From a virus: a stretch of 64,000 bases of DNA. Positions 51,797 through 58,539 of the stretch are shown here, in pieces (within the stretch, counting starts at the first letter, position 1; each line of letters begins with the position of its first letter). The stretch spans positions 248,001 to 312,000 of the IMG/VR virus record IMGVR_UViG_3300049215_000771; one strand, written 5' to 3'. Both the position numbers and the translations under genes were made by a program. The notes under the pieces are model-generated. The model was not told the origin of the DNA. It searched no databases and saw nothing but the letters and a program-made list of their open reading frames with translations.

Positions 51797-52663
51797 ATGA
51801 GAATCAAAAAAACCAAAGACAAAAACGAGTACCTGCTGACCAAGCAGGGTATGTGGGTTCGCAACTTCACCAAGAACCTGGTTCCGTTTGTTGATTTGAA
51901 CGAATCAGTAGACAAGAAAGATCATTTCATGCTACTGAAGAATGAAATAAACAACAATCGAGCCAGGTACACTTGGATTGACTCGGAGAAATTTTATCAC
52001 ACCAAGATGGTAATTGTTTCTGACGGATATGGATTCCAGGAGAAGCACAAACTGCTAGAGGATTTGCCCAAGGACGTGGCAATCATTGCCGTCCACGGGG
52101 CGCTCGCAAAATGGAACATCAACAGAAATCCAACCTACTACGTTGTCAACAACCCATATGAATTGTGCATGATGTACTTGCCACGCCGTCTGAGAAGTTT
52201 GCCAAAATGTATAGCTTCAACCAGAACAAATTACGAGTTCCTTGCTAACTACCGTGGCACCAGGTATCGGTACTTTCCTGTGAGTGGAAAGAATTATGCA
52301 GGGTCAAAAACCAGCGAAGCCCAATGGCAAATTGATGATTATCGCAATCCGATTTGTGCCGCCATAGGGCTTGCCTACCGCTTTGGGGTGGACAGGTTAG
52401 CGCTGCTGTGTTGCGATGATGTATTCAAAGATGAAAGGGTAGGATCGGAACAAATACACAACGGCATGTGGATTTACCCGCCTCAGTTGACGGCCCACGG
52501 GCTAATTGACGGTTGTTTGTACTGGCTAAGAAACACGCCATATCGAGATATGAAAGTTGTAGATCACAGTTCTGGCCCACTTTACGAGAATGCTGTGTAT
52601 ATAGAGAAGGACAATCTAGTGTCTTTCCTACAGGATGGAGTGTCTGATGACAAAAAGGAATGA
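51797..52663 (+). CDS. DUF115/MAF-like glycosyltransferase-fold protein, 288 aa
   Basis: ATG 2 nt after the upstream stop. MVIVSDGYGFQEKHKLLEDL then VAIIAVHGALAKW and NPTYYVVNNPYELCM follow the layout of DUF115/motility-accessory-factor proteins (SNPSL.. then PDYYVxxD), which act in flagellin or surface glycosylation. In a phage beside fibre genes it may glycosylate the I/T-rich fibre; that is inference. It ends in overlap with the next small gene. Confidence 0.58.
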   Translation: MRIKKTKDKNEYLLTKQGMWVRNFTKNLVPFVDLNESVDKKDHFMLLKNEINNNRARYTWIDSEKFYHTKMVIVSDGYGFQEKHKLLEDLPKDVAIIAVHGALAKWNINRNPTYYVVNNPYELCMMYLPRRLRSLPKCIASTRTNYEFLANYRGTRYRYFPVSGKNYAGSKTSEAQWQIDDYRNPICAAIGLAYRFGVDRLALLCCDDVFKDERVGSEQIHNGMWIYPPQLTAHGLIDGCLYWLRNTPYRDMKVVDHSSGPLYENAVYIEKDNLVSFLQDGVSDDKKE

Positions 52664-52967
52664 CCACCAAGGGGATGAAAGGTTAAACCCTGCTTCATTT
52701 TCTTTGAGTGACTTCAAAAAATGGATGGAGAGCCAGCAGAAAGAAGAAGCCCCGAAGCCCAACCTAGTCGGCACCACGGTCGAATCCAGGATCAGCGTGC
52801 GCAAGCTCGTTGACCGGATGGACAGTGACGATGACTTGGAGGAACTAGCTAAAGACTTCAAGAAAAACGGCGGCGTAATCGCCGAAGTAGATGGTCACAG
52901 ATTGATGATCGAAGTGGATTCAGGAACTTTCATTATCCACCGAATGTTCGTCAAGCGTTGTGGCTAA
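52647..52967 (+). CDS. Hypothetical protein, 106 aa
   Basis: The start at 52647 has GGAG 8 nt upstream; an in-frame ATG at 52635 is possible. Overlaps the previous gene by 17 nt. Helical, with FSLSDFKKWMESQQKEE, an acidic linker, DSDDDLEELAKDFKKNGG and a beta end (HRLMIEVDSGTFIIHRMFV). No recognised domain; likely a small virion or regulatory protein. Confidence 0.6.
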   Translation: MTKRNDHQGDERLNPASFSLSDFKKWMESQQKEEAPKPNLVGTTVESRISVRKLVDRMDSDDDLEELAKDFKKNGGVIAEVDGHRLMIEVDSGTFIIHRMFVKRCG

Positions 52968-53353
52968 TCTTTCCGCCTAACCATCGTTTGCACTTTTGGC
53001 AAATTACTTTGGACAGCCCGCTGGGGGTTAGAAAACAACCCGCCAAACAATTCAGGCTGCCCACTCACAGGCAGGCCAGAATACCCTCGCCGCTTCAAGC
53101 TGGTTTTCAAAGCATCATAAGTCGGGGCTGATTCAATCCAAGGTTCCCACATCATCCTGTCATCGGCGATGATTTTTGCAACCTGTGTGTACAAATTAGC
53201 TGGCAACTGAAGCACCTTCAAATCACTCACTCGTACCGGCGCTTGCTGCTGCCCGGTAAAAGTTGAAATCAGTCGCACGCCAGATTTATCTCGGCGGGCC
53301 AGGTAGAGGTACAAAGTCGCAGCCTGTGTTATTTTCTTCTTCATGTTTTTCAT
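52964..53353 (-). CDS. Hypothetical protein, 129 aa
   Basis: Begins MKNMKKKITQAATLYLYLAR, then GVRLISTFTGQQQAPVRVSD and WEPWIESAPTYDALKTSLKR. Basic, mixed alpha/beta. Overlaps the end of the preceding minus gene by 68 nt in another frame, so the true start may be the inner Met (53344). Overlap with the plus gene downstream is 4 bp. No family recognised. Confidence 0.55.
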   Translation of the reverse strand: MKNMKKKITQAATLYLYLARRDKSGVRLISTFTGQQQAPVRVSDLKVLQLPANLYTQVAKIIADDRMMWEPWIESAPTYDALKTSLKRRGYSGLPVSGQPELFGGLFSNPQRAVQSNLPKVQTMVRRKD

Positions 53354-53480
53354 CAGAGTTCATGCCATACAACTCTTCCAACAATACTTCCCAAAACACT
53401 CTTGTATAGATGTCATCCAAAGGCCCGAATTGATTGAAAAAATCACCAAGAGCTTCTATTCCTTTTTGAGAGTCTGTCAT
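53286..53480 (-). CDS. Small acidic protein, 64 aa
   Basis: From MTDSQKGIEALGDFFNQFGP at 53480, SD AAAGG 8 nt upstream. Helical, then acidic-Asn-rich (SDEKHEEENNTG) and CDFVPLPGPPR. It shares the palindrome CATG with the start of the divergent gene at 53479, so the two start codons overlap by 2 bp. Short, so expression is uncertain. Confidence 0.45.
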   Translation of the reverse strand: MTDSQKGIEALGDFFNQFGPLDDIYTRVFWEVLLEELYGMNSDEKHEEENNTGCDFVPLPGPPR

Positions 53481-54087
53481 GAGTGTACCTTTGCCCGAAT
53501 ATGTCAAAGTAAAAGACAAGTATTGCATCGCTTATTTTGGTCATTGCGATGATTACCTGGTTCAGTTGAAACTACTGCGTCCCATCATGGAAAAATCCTT
53601 CCCAGGAATCCATGTGTATATAGCCTGCAAAACCTCAGCTATGGAACACATGGAGGGTGAAGATAACGTAGTCAACATTGCCAACCCCAAAGACTATGGC
53701 TACTTCCGGGAGTTGCGGTGCGATATGGCCTCTCATCCCGTAGAAGCATTCATGAAAGAATCCGGCCTCCCATGCGGACCAGTTCGCATTAAACCATTTG
53801 CCACCAATTCCAAGAAGCGAGGAGTCATTGTACAAAATGGAATGCTTCCAACTCGGTCCCTCAGCATGGAACAAATCATCGCCGCCCGGAAATTCTTGTT
53901 CACCAAAGGCTGCTACAACATAGAAATGGACGGAAACATCAACGAGGCAGATGTAGTTTTGGGAGTCGAGTCGGCCAAATTGTTCCAAGCAGGAGCCAAC
54001 GGCGCTCAAGTGTTTTTGGTGCCAACGGGGTTTGGTGAAAATATCTTCAAATGTATGTACCCCAAAGGAACCATCATCAAATTATAG
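53479..54087 (+). CDS. Glycosyltransferase-like (GT9-type) protein, 202 aa
   Basis: CIAYFGHCDDYLVQLKLLRP (Rossmann start), HVYIACKTSAM, then NGMLPTRSLSMEQIIAARKF and ADVVLGVESAKLF...VFLVPTGFGENIF. This is the order of the two halves of GT9-like folds, but shorter than heptosyltransferases, with no clear DxD or phosphate-binding consensus. It stands beside the fuller GT9-like gene at 54857, so both may modify the same glycan. Confidence 0.55.
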   Translation: MSVPLPEYVKVKDKYCIAYFGHCDDYLVQLKLLRPIMEKSFPGIHVYIACKTSAMEHMEGEDNVVNIANPKDYGYFRELRCDMASHPVEAFMKESGLPCGPVRIKPFATNSKKRGVIVQNGMLPTRSLSMEQIIAARKFLFTKGCYNIEMDGNINEADVVLGVESAKLFQAGANGAQVFLVPTGFGENIFKCMYPKGTIIKL

Positions 54088-54096
54088 CAGGTGGTG

Positions 54097-54108
54097 CATA
54101 TCTACTCC
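54097..54108 (+). promoter_or_regulatory. Late-type promoter candidate CATATCTACTCC
   Basis: 11 of 12 bases match 10612-10623. It lies 34 nt upstream of the ATG at 54143, giving a short leader that carries a near-consensus SD AAGGAG. Confidence 0.55.
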
Positions 54109-54142
54109 TGAAGACCAAAGATCGGCACCATCAAGGAGCATA

Positions 54143-54784
54143 ATGAGCGTATTTCAAGTCACTTTGAACAACATCGCCCAGGGTTACATGGATTTGAACC
54201 CTGCAACGGCGACCATGTACCAGGCTGACCTTTACAGCAACCTGGGCGCTGAAATGCAGCCATCTATCCAGAGGACGATTTACGTTGCTGGTCCGAACAG
54301 GACTTACCGTAAGTTGTACGACGGCCAGACTTTCACGGACTGCAACTACTGGAAGCGTTTCGCTTACCCACAAGTTCCTCTCGACCAGGCTTTCATCACC
54401 GTCATCACTGACGATGGTTCTGTTTGGAGCGATGTGGAGTCTGAGAACACTTACCCGAAGGTTTACAACGTCGCAGTCGCCAACGGCTCGACCTACACCA
54501 CGGGTTACAATGGTTCTACTTCTTCGGGTAACACCGTCAACATCCTGGGCGACACGGGTGGTTACGCCATCTTCGTTCAGATTGCCAACCAGTCTTCCAC
54601 GGCTGTCAAGGTTCAGTTGAATGGCATGTCCACCGCCATCTTCGACCTGGGCGCTGGCGAGACTCAGGTGTTCAACTCTGGCGAACTGTCGGTAACGATG
54701 ATTCAGTTCGCAAACACGGTATCTGGTGGCTCGACCGCCAACATCCAGGTACTCGTTTCCGTCAAGAGCGTCTGCAACAGCTAA
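54143..54784 (+). CDS. Probable highly expressed virion/decoration protein, 213 aa
   Basis: From MSVFQVTLNNIAQGYMDLNP; the ATG at 54143 has perfect SD AAGGAG 5 nt upstream. N-terminal domain has GPNRTYRKLYDGQTFTDCNY and then an Ig/beta-sandwich-like C-terminus with NVAVANGSTYTTGYNG...SVTMIQFANTVSGGSTANIQVL. Codons are strongly biased to C-ending pairs (AAC, TTC, GGT), unlike neighbours. A late-type promoter, strong SD, single-gene unit and terminator imply one of the most abundant virion proteins. Family not recognised. Confidence 0.75.
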   Translation: MSVFQVTLNNIAQGYMDLNPATATMYQADLYSNLGAEMQPSIQRTIYVAGPNRTYRKLYDGQTFTDCNYWKRFAYPQVPLDQAFITVITDDGSVWSDVESENTYPKVYNVAVANGSTYTTGYNGSTSSGNTVNILGDTGGYAIFVQIANQSSTAVKVQLNGMSTAIFDLGAGETQVFNSGELSVTMIQFANTVSGGSTANIQVLVSVKSVCNS

Positions 54785-54807
54785 AACTAGCTGGGCCTAA
54801 ACAAGAG

Positions 54808-54830
54808 AGCCGGGAGCAATCCCGGCTTTT
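54808..54830 (+). terminator. Rho-independent terminator of the 54143 gene
   Basis: Stem AGCCGGGA (54808-54815), loop GCAA, TCCCGGCT (54820-54827), then TTT. Isolates the monocistronic unit. Confidence 0.88.
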
Positions 54831-54856
54831 CTCGTTTCTGCATACTCCTTCAAGGT

Positions 54857-55840
54857 ATGCCAAAACTAATCAAACCCAAGGCTTACGCCGCAGTCCCGCT
54901 GGGCCTTTCTGACTTTTACAAAAAGCGCAACAAAGTGCTGATCTGGCATGAGAAAGGAGGGCTGGGCGATGTTTTCATGCAACGAATGATGTTCGACGAC
55001 TTGAAAGAAATAGCTCCGAACTGCGACCTAATTTTCGCTTGCCTGCCGGAATACTTTGATGCGGCCAGGGACCATCCAGCCATTTCTGAAGTAATCGACT
55101 CACGCTCAGTGAATCCGAAAGATTACGTCGCCTGCTACAACACATGCGTTACCATCGCCGACCGCTGTGAGAATTTCTACGCCCCAAACTGCAACGAACA
55201 TAGGGCTGACATATGGGCCAAGGTGCTGGGAGTTGAGTTAAAAACCCACGAGATGAACTTCCGACTCAATCCGAGGTTGGTTGCGACAGGTAAAACAAAA
55301 ATGGAGACGTTCAGGAGGTCGGGGCAACCATTGGTGGCTTTGGCCCCTGTAAGCAAAATGTCAACCAAGTCGTTGCTGCCAGAACAATTGGAAGCAATTG
55401 TAGAAGCTACGAGGGATTGCAGTCTGGTTGGGATACATAACCAGGAGGTCAGAGAACTTACGGCGTTGGGAGTGCCGGGTTTGTACAAATCGACCATTCA
55501 GGAATGGATGAGTTACATCAATGCTGCTGATTACGTCATCTCAGTTGATACAGCGGCTTTCCACTTGGCAGGCGGGTTGAAAAAACCATTGATGGGAATT
55601 TTTACTTTCGCTGACGGGAAAGTGTACGGCAAGTATTTTGACTTCATCCTGGTGCAGAAACACCGGGACAACGGAGATTGGGACTGCGGCCCCTGTTTCA
55701 AGTTCATCGACTGTCCTAAATGCAAATCTCTACCGAAACCTTGTTTGACTGAAATTACAGGCGAGATGCTGAGGGGTGGTGTGGAGAAAATGTTCCAGCG
55801 ATGGCCTCGTTACAGAACAGCCTTGCCAATACTCGTTTAG
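54857..55840 (+). CDS. Heptosyltransferase-like GT9 glycosyltransferase, 327 aa
   Basis: Signature GGLGDVFMQRMMFDDL at about 34-49 (the GxGD of ADP-heptose transferases), then VALAPVSKMSTKSLLPEQLE and YVISVDTAAFHLAGGLKKPL, matching the C-terminal donor-binding S/D-T-A/G-xxHLA motif of GT9. It likely transfers a sugar to host lipopolysaccharide or phage protein. A Cys-rich segment (DCGPCFKFIDCPKCKSLPKP) near 275-295 is unusual. Begins MPKLIKPKAY, close to the start MPALIKPHE of the next gene. Confidence 0.8.
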   Translation: MPKLIKPKAYAAVPLGLSDFYKKRNKVLIWHEKGGLGDVFMQRMMFDDLKEIAPNCDLIFACLPEYFDAARDHPAISEVIDSRSVNPKDYVACYNTCVTIADRCENFYAPNCNEHRADIWAKVLGVELKTHEMNFRLNPRLVATGKTKMETFRRSGQPLVALAPVSKMSTKSLLPEQLEAIVEATRDCSLVGIHNQEVRELTALGVPGLYKSTIQEWMSYINAADYVISVDTAAFHLAGGLKKPLMGIFTFADGKVYGKYFDFILVQKHRDNGDWDCGPCFKFIDCPKCKSLPKPCLTEITGEMLRGGVEKMFQRWPRYRTALPILV

Positions 55841-55878
55841 TTTCTGGAGAAAATCACAAGAAATGGAGTACATAGGGT

Positions 55879-56088
55879 ATGCCAGCGCTCATCAAACCAC
55901 ATGAAGTGAAAGTAACTACCAAAGATGGCGAGGTTCAGGTAGCGATTACATTGGACTTGAACATCAACTTGAATGCGGCTGGACTGCATGTTACGGCAAA
56001 AGTAGCCGGCGAACAGAAAGAAGAGACACAGTGGGAAATTCCCGACTTTGAACCTTCACCAAAAATCAACTTCGGAAAGAAGGAGTAA
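55879..56088 (+). CDS. Small beta-rich protein, 69 aa
   Basis: MPALIKPHEVKVTTKDGEVQ then VAITLDLNINLNAAGLHVTAKVA. Alternating hydrophobic strands suggest a small beta-sandwich or barrel. It starts MPxLIKP like the GT9-like protein upstream, and ends 2 nt before the actin-like gene, so is probably cotranslated with it; function not known. Confidence 0.65.
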   Translation: MPALIKPHEVKVTTKDGEVQVAITLDLNINLNAAGLHVTAKVAGEQKEETQWEIPDFEPSPKINFGKKE

Positions 56089-56090
56089 CT

Positions 56091-57095
56091 ATGCCAATCG
56101 GATTTGACTGTGGAACGTACAACTTAGTCGCTTGCACCAGGGATGACAAAGGAAACTTCGTCCACAAGCGAGAAGTAAATGCTTTCCTCGAACTCCCGCT
56201 GGAGAATCGCTTTGTATTCAACATGATGAAGAATGCGGGCGTGCCCTTGATTGAAAGGGAGAAAGTCGGCTATGCCTTGGGCGAGGCGGCTGTCAACATG
56301 GCCTACACAATGAGCCAGTTGGAACTTAAAAGGCCCATGACGGCGGGATGCGTCAACCCGAAAGAAAGAGACGCTTTTCAGATTTTGTCCATCATGATTC
56401 ACAGCTTGCTGGACGATGTTAGGAAGGATGGAGAAGTGTTGTACTACTCCGTCCCAGCCAATGCCATCAATGAGGAGACAGATGCAGACTACCACGCCAA
56501 AATCCTTGAAGCCATCTTCAAAGCCTACAAATCCGACAAAGGGTACAAAGTTGACCCACGCCCGATCAATGAAGGTTTGGCCTTGGTGTATGCGGAACTC
56601 GGCAAGAAAGCATTCACTGGTATCGGCGTTTCCTTCGGCGCTGGTATGGTAAACCTATGCTATGCAATGTACGGCAATCCAGTTTTCCAGTTCTCGATTG
56701 TGAATTCTGGCGACTGGATCGACAAGCAAGCAGCGAAGGCAACCGGCGAATCGGTTTCCTTCATCAACAAGCAGAAGACAAAGATCGACCTGACCAAACA
56801 ACCGACAACCCTTGTGGATCGGGCTATATGCACACAATATAACCTGATGATTGAGAAAACAGTTCAGGAGATCAAGAAGGGACTCACCAATGCTTCAAAG
56901 GTCGTTCACTCGGACGCCCCTGTAGACATTGTTATCGCTGGTGGTACATCGTCGCCATATGGTTTTGCGTCGGTGTTCAAGGATACCATCAAAGTAGCCA
57001 ATCTGCCTATTCAGGTTGGCGAAGTCGTTAAGCCAACGGACCCGCTATACAGCGTGGCTCGTGGCTGTTTGATTGCTGCGGAAGCAGCGAAGTAA
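56091..57095 (+). CDS. Actin/Hsp70-fold ATPase (ParM/MreB-like), 334 aa
   Basis: Phosphate-1 GFDCGTYNLVACT (Asp6), connect-1 region PINEGLALVYAEL (about 158-170), phosphate-2 GIGVSFGAGMVNL (about 178-189), adenosine motif VIAGGTSSPYG (about 281-291). This order defines the actin/Hsp70/sugar-kinase fold. The phosphate-2 Asp seen in actin and MreB is Ser181. Function may be DNA segregation, positioning of phage DNA in the cell, or filament formation; a phage-encoded actin homologue has precedent (AlpC). Confidence 0.8.
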   Translation: MPIGFDCGTYNLVACTRDDKGNFVHKREVNAFLELPLENRFVFNMMKNAGVPLIEREKVGYALGEAAVNMAYTMSQLELKRPMTAGCVNPKERDAFQILSIMIHSLLDDVRKDGEVLYYSVPANAINEETDADYHAKILEAIFKAYKSDKGYKVDPRPINEGLALVYAELGKKAFTGIGVSFGAGMVNLCYAMYGNPVFQFSIVNSGDWIDKQAAKATGESVSFINKQKTKIDLTKQPTTLVDRAICTQYNLMIEKTVQEIKKGLTNASKVVHSDAPVDIVIAGGTSSPYGFASVFKDTIKVANLPIQVGEVVKPTDPLYSVARGCLIAAEAAK

Positions 57096-57115
57096 CTTTT
57101 CAGAAAGGATGAGTA

Positions 57116-57979
57116 ATGAACGATACAACACAGAAAGTGGAAGACCGCTTCCACGCAACTCCCCCAAGCTACAAACGGATCGCCGACAATTGGCCGGCTG
57201 CCCCAAAAGCACCGACCACCCCATTGGCAATGGCCTACTGTCCCCAGGGAAATCAAGCCCTTGAAGCGACGAAGGCCGGCTACAAGTTCACCGAGGACAA
57301 GAACTACCATGTTCTTGAACGGAAAGACTACAAGATCAAGGTGGTCGATGACAGCGGAACCGAGCGCTGGGTGAAGGAAGATTACTTCACTCTAGCGAAT
57401 CAGGCTCTCATGCACGACAAGGACTGCGGCTTCACAACCAAGAAGCCCCAAGACACTTTGCTTTGGGGTGGACTGGAACTTGACCCAGGCGTACCCGACG
57501 TGCGCAAGGTGAAGTTGAATAAGCCGGAAGACGACCCACAGTTGGTCGAGAACAAGATCACCCTGGATCGGTTCTCTGACAACAACACCAAGGCGCTGGC
57601 AGGTGTGGATGGCAAAAGCTACCACGACTACCAACGCACACACGAGAAAACAAAGCTGGGACCAAACCAGGAATTCATTGACCTGAAGTCTCCAAAGACC
57701 ATGAACGACATCGACAAGCTGTGGGAGAAGATGGGAAACGTCTTCCCTGAGTACCGCAAGGTCAACTCGGACGGCTTGATGGATTACATCAAGAGCAAGT
57801 TCCCAAGTCGTGGCATTAGTTGGAAGTGCGGCGTATTGATGGTTGATGGCTGCGCTACCAACATCAATAAGGCAGATGTGAATGCGGTGTTCGACGGCTT
57901 GAAAAAACTGACAACACCAAAGATGGCCGATAAGCTGGTAGGCAAGGTCATCGTGAGCAAGTTGAAGAAACTATTCTAA
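57116..57979 (+). CDS. Hypothetical protein, 287 aa
   Basis: SD AAAGGATG precedes the ATG. Starts MNDTTQKVEDRFHATPPSYK, with a Lys/Asp-rich middle (RKDYKIKVVDDSGTERWVKE, ITLDRFSDNNTKALAGVDGK) and a helix-rich end (ALDKLWEKMG, VFDGLKKLTTPKMADKLVGK). No family recognised. Lies after the actin-like gene, so it may be its partner (an adaptor as ParR is to ParM), a hypothesis from position only. Confidence 0.6.
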   Translation: MNDTTQKVEDRFHATPPSYKRIADNWPAAPKAPTTPLAMAYCPQGNQALEATKAGYKFTEDKNYHVLERKDYKIKVVDDSGTERWVKEDYFTLANQALMHDKDCGFTTKKPQDTLLWGGLELDPGVPDVRKVKLNKPEDDPQLVENKITLDRFSDNNTKALAGVDGKSYHDYQRTHEKTKLGPNQEFIDLKSPKTMNDIDKLWEKMGNVFPEYRKVNSDGLMDYIKSKFPSRGISWKCGVLMVDGCATNINKADVNAVFDGLKKLTTPKMADKLVGKVIVSKLKKLF

Positions 57980-57994
57980 ACAGTAGCGGAGGGA

Positions 57995-58037
57995 CCACGC
58001 CTCAATTTGAGGCGTGGCACCCCTTTGAAAGAAAGGG
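57995..58037 (+). promoter_or_regulatory. Hairpin plus SD-masking stem before the DUF5659-like gene
   Basis: An 11-bp stem CCACGCCTCAA/TTGAGGCGTGG (57995-58005 with 58007-58017) lacks a U-tract. Then CCCTTT (58021-58026) can pair with AAAGGG (58032-58037), which is the Shine-Dalgarno of the gene at 58042. It may work as terminator, attenuator or RBS switch. Confidence 0.55.
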
Positions 58038-58041
58038 AGAA

Positions 58042-58506
58042 ATGAAGAAGAATCAAAAATGCGTCAGCGACCTTGGTGCCGCTGCATACATCCTCATGCA
58101 CGAATACAAAGTCATAGGTCGCCGTGGAAAGGAAATTTTTTTCCTCGTCGATGATGACGAACACAACAACGAGAAGTTTGACGAGTTGACACTCGACTAC
58201 CTCTCCAGTGAGTTCCATCGCTTCGACTCGTGTATCATGTCGTTAAAAAAAATCGGCGAGTACCCATTCGACCAGAAAAAACACCGATTTGTAACAGACC
58301 TGGGAGCCGCCGCATACATCCTCATGCACGGTTACAGGGTTGTTGGGAAGAAAGGCAAAGCAATTTACTTCGAGGTTGTTGAAGAAGAAACTGCCGACAA
58401 GTTTGATGAAGTTGCGCTGGAATACCTGTCCAGCGATTTCCACAGATTCGATTCCTGCCTGATGTCTCTCAAAAAGATCGGTGAATATATCAGCGAGCAG
58501 AACTAA
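58042..58506 (+). CDS. Tandem DUF5659-like protein, 154 aa
   Basis: Two copies of one ~72-aa domain: VSDLGAAAYILMHEYKVIGR through DSCIMSLKKIGEYP, and VTDLGAAAYILMHGYRVVGK through DSCLMSLKKIGEYI (about 8-73 and 84-149). They are highly similar, so duplication is recent. The T/S-DL.AAxxLxxxGY pattern is that of DUF5659-type small proteins (unknown function, common in phages). No catalytic motif seen. Confidence 0.72.
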   Translation: MKKNQKCVSDLGAAAYILMHEYKVIGRRGKEIFFLVDDDEHNNEKFDELTLDYLSSEFHRFDSCIMSLKKIGEYPFDQKKHRFVTDLGAAAYILMHGYRVVGKKGKAIYFEVVEEETADKFDEVALEYLSSDFHRFDSCLMSLKKIGEYISEQN

Positions 58507-58518
58507 CCCATCTCTTCC

Positions 58519-58526
58519 TATATACC
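58519..58526 (+). promoter_or_regulatory. Late-type promoter candidate TATATACC
   Basis: TATATACC 13 nt before the ATG at 58540, identical in 8 nt to the element at 2586-2593. Confidence 0.45.
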
Positions 58527-58539
58527 GGCAGGTGAAACT

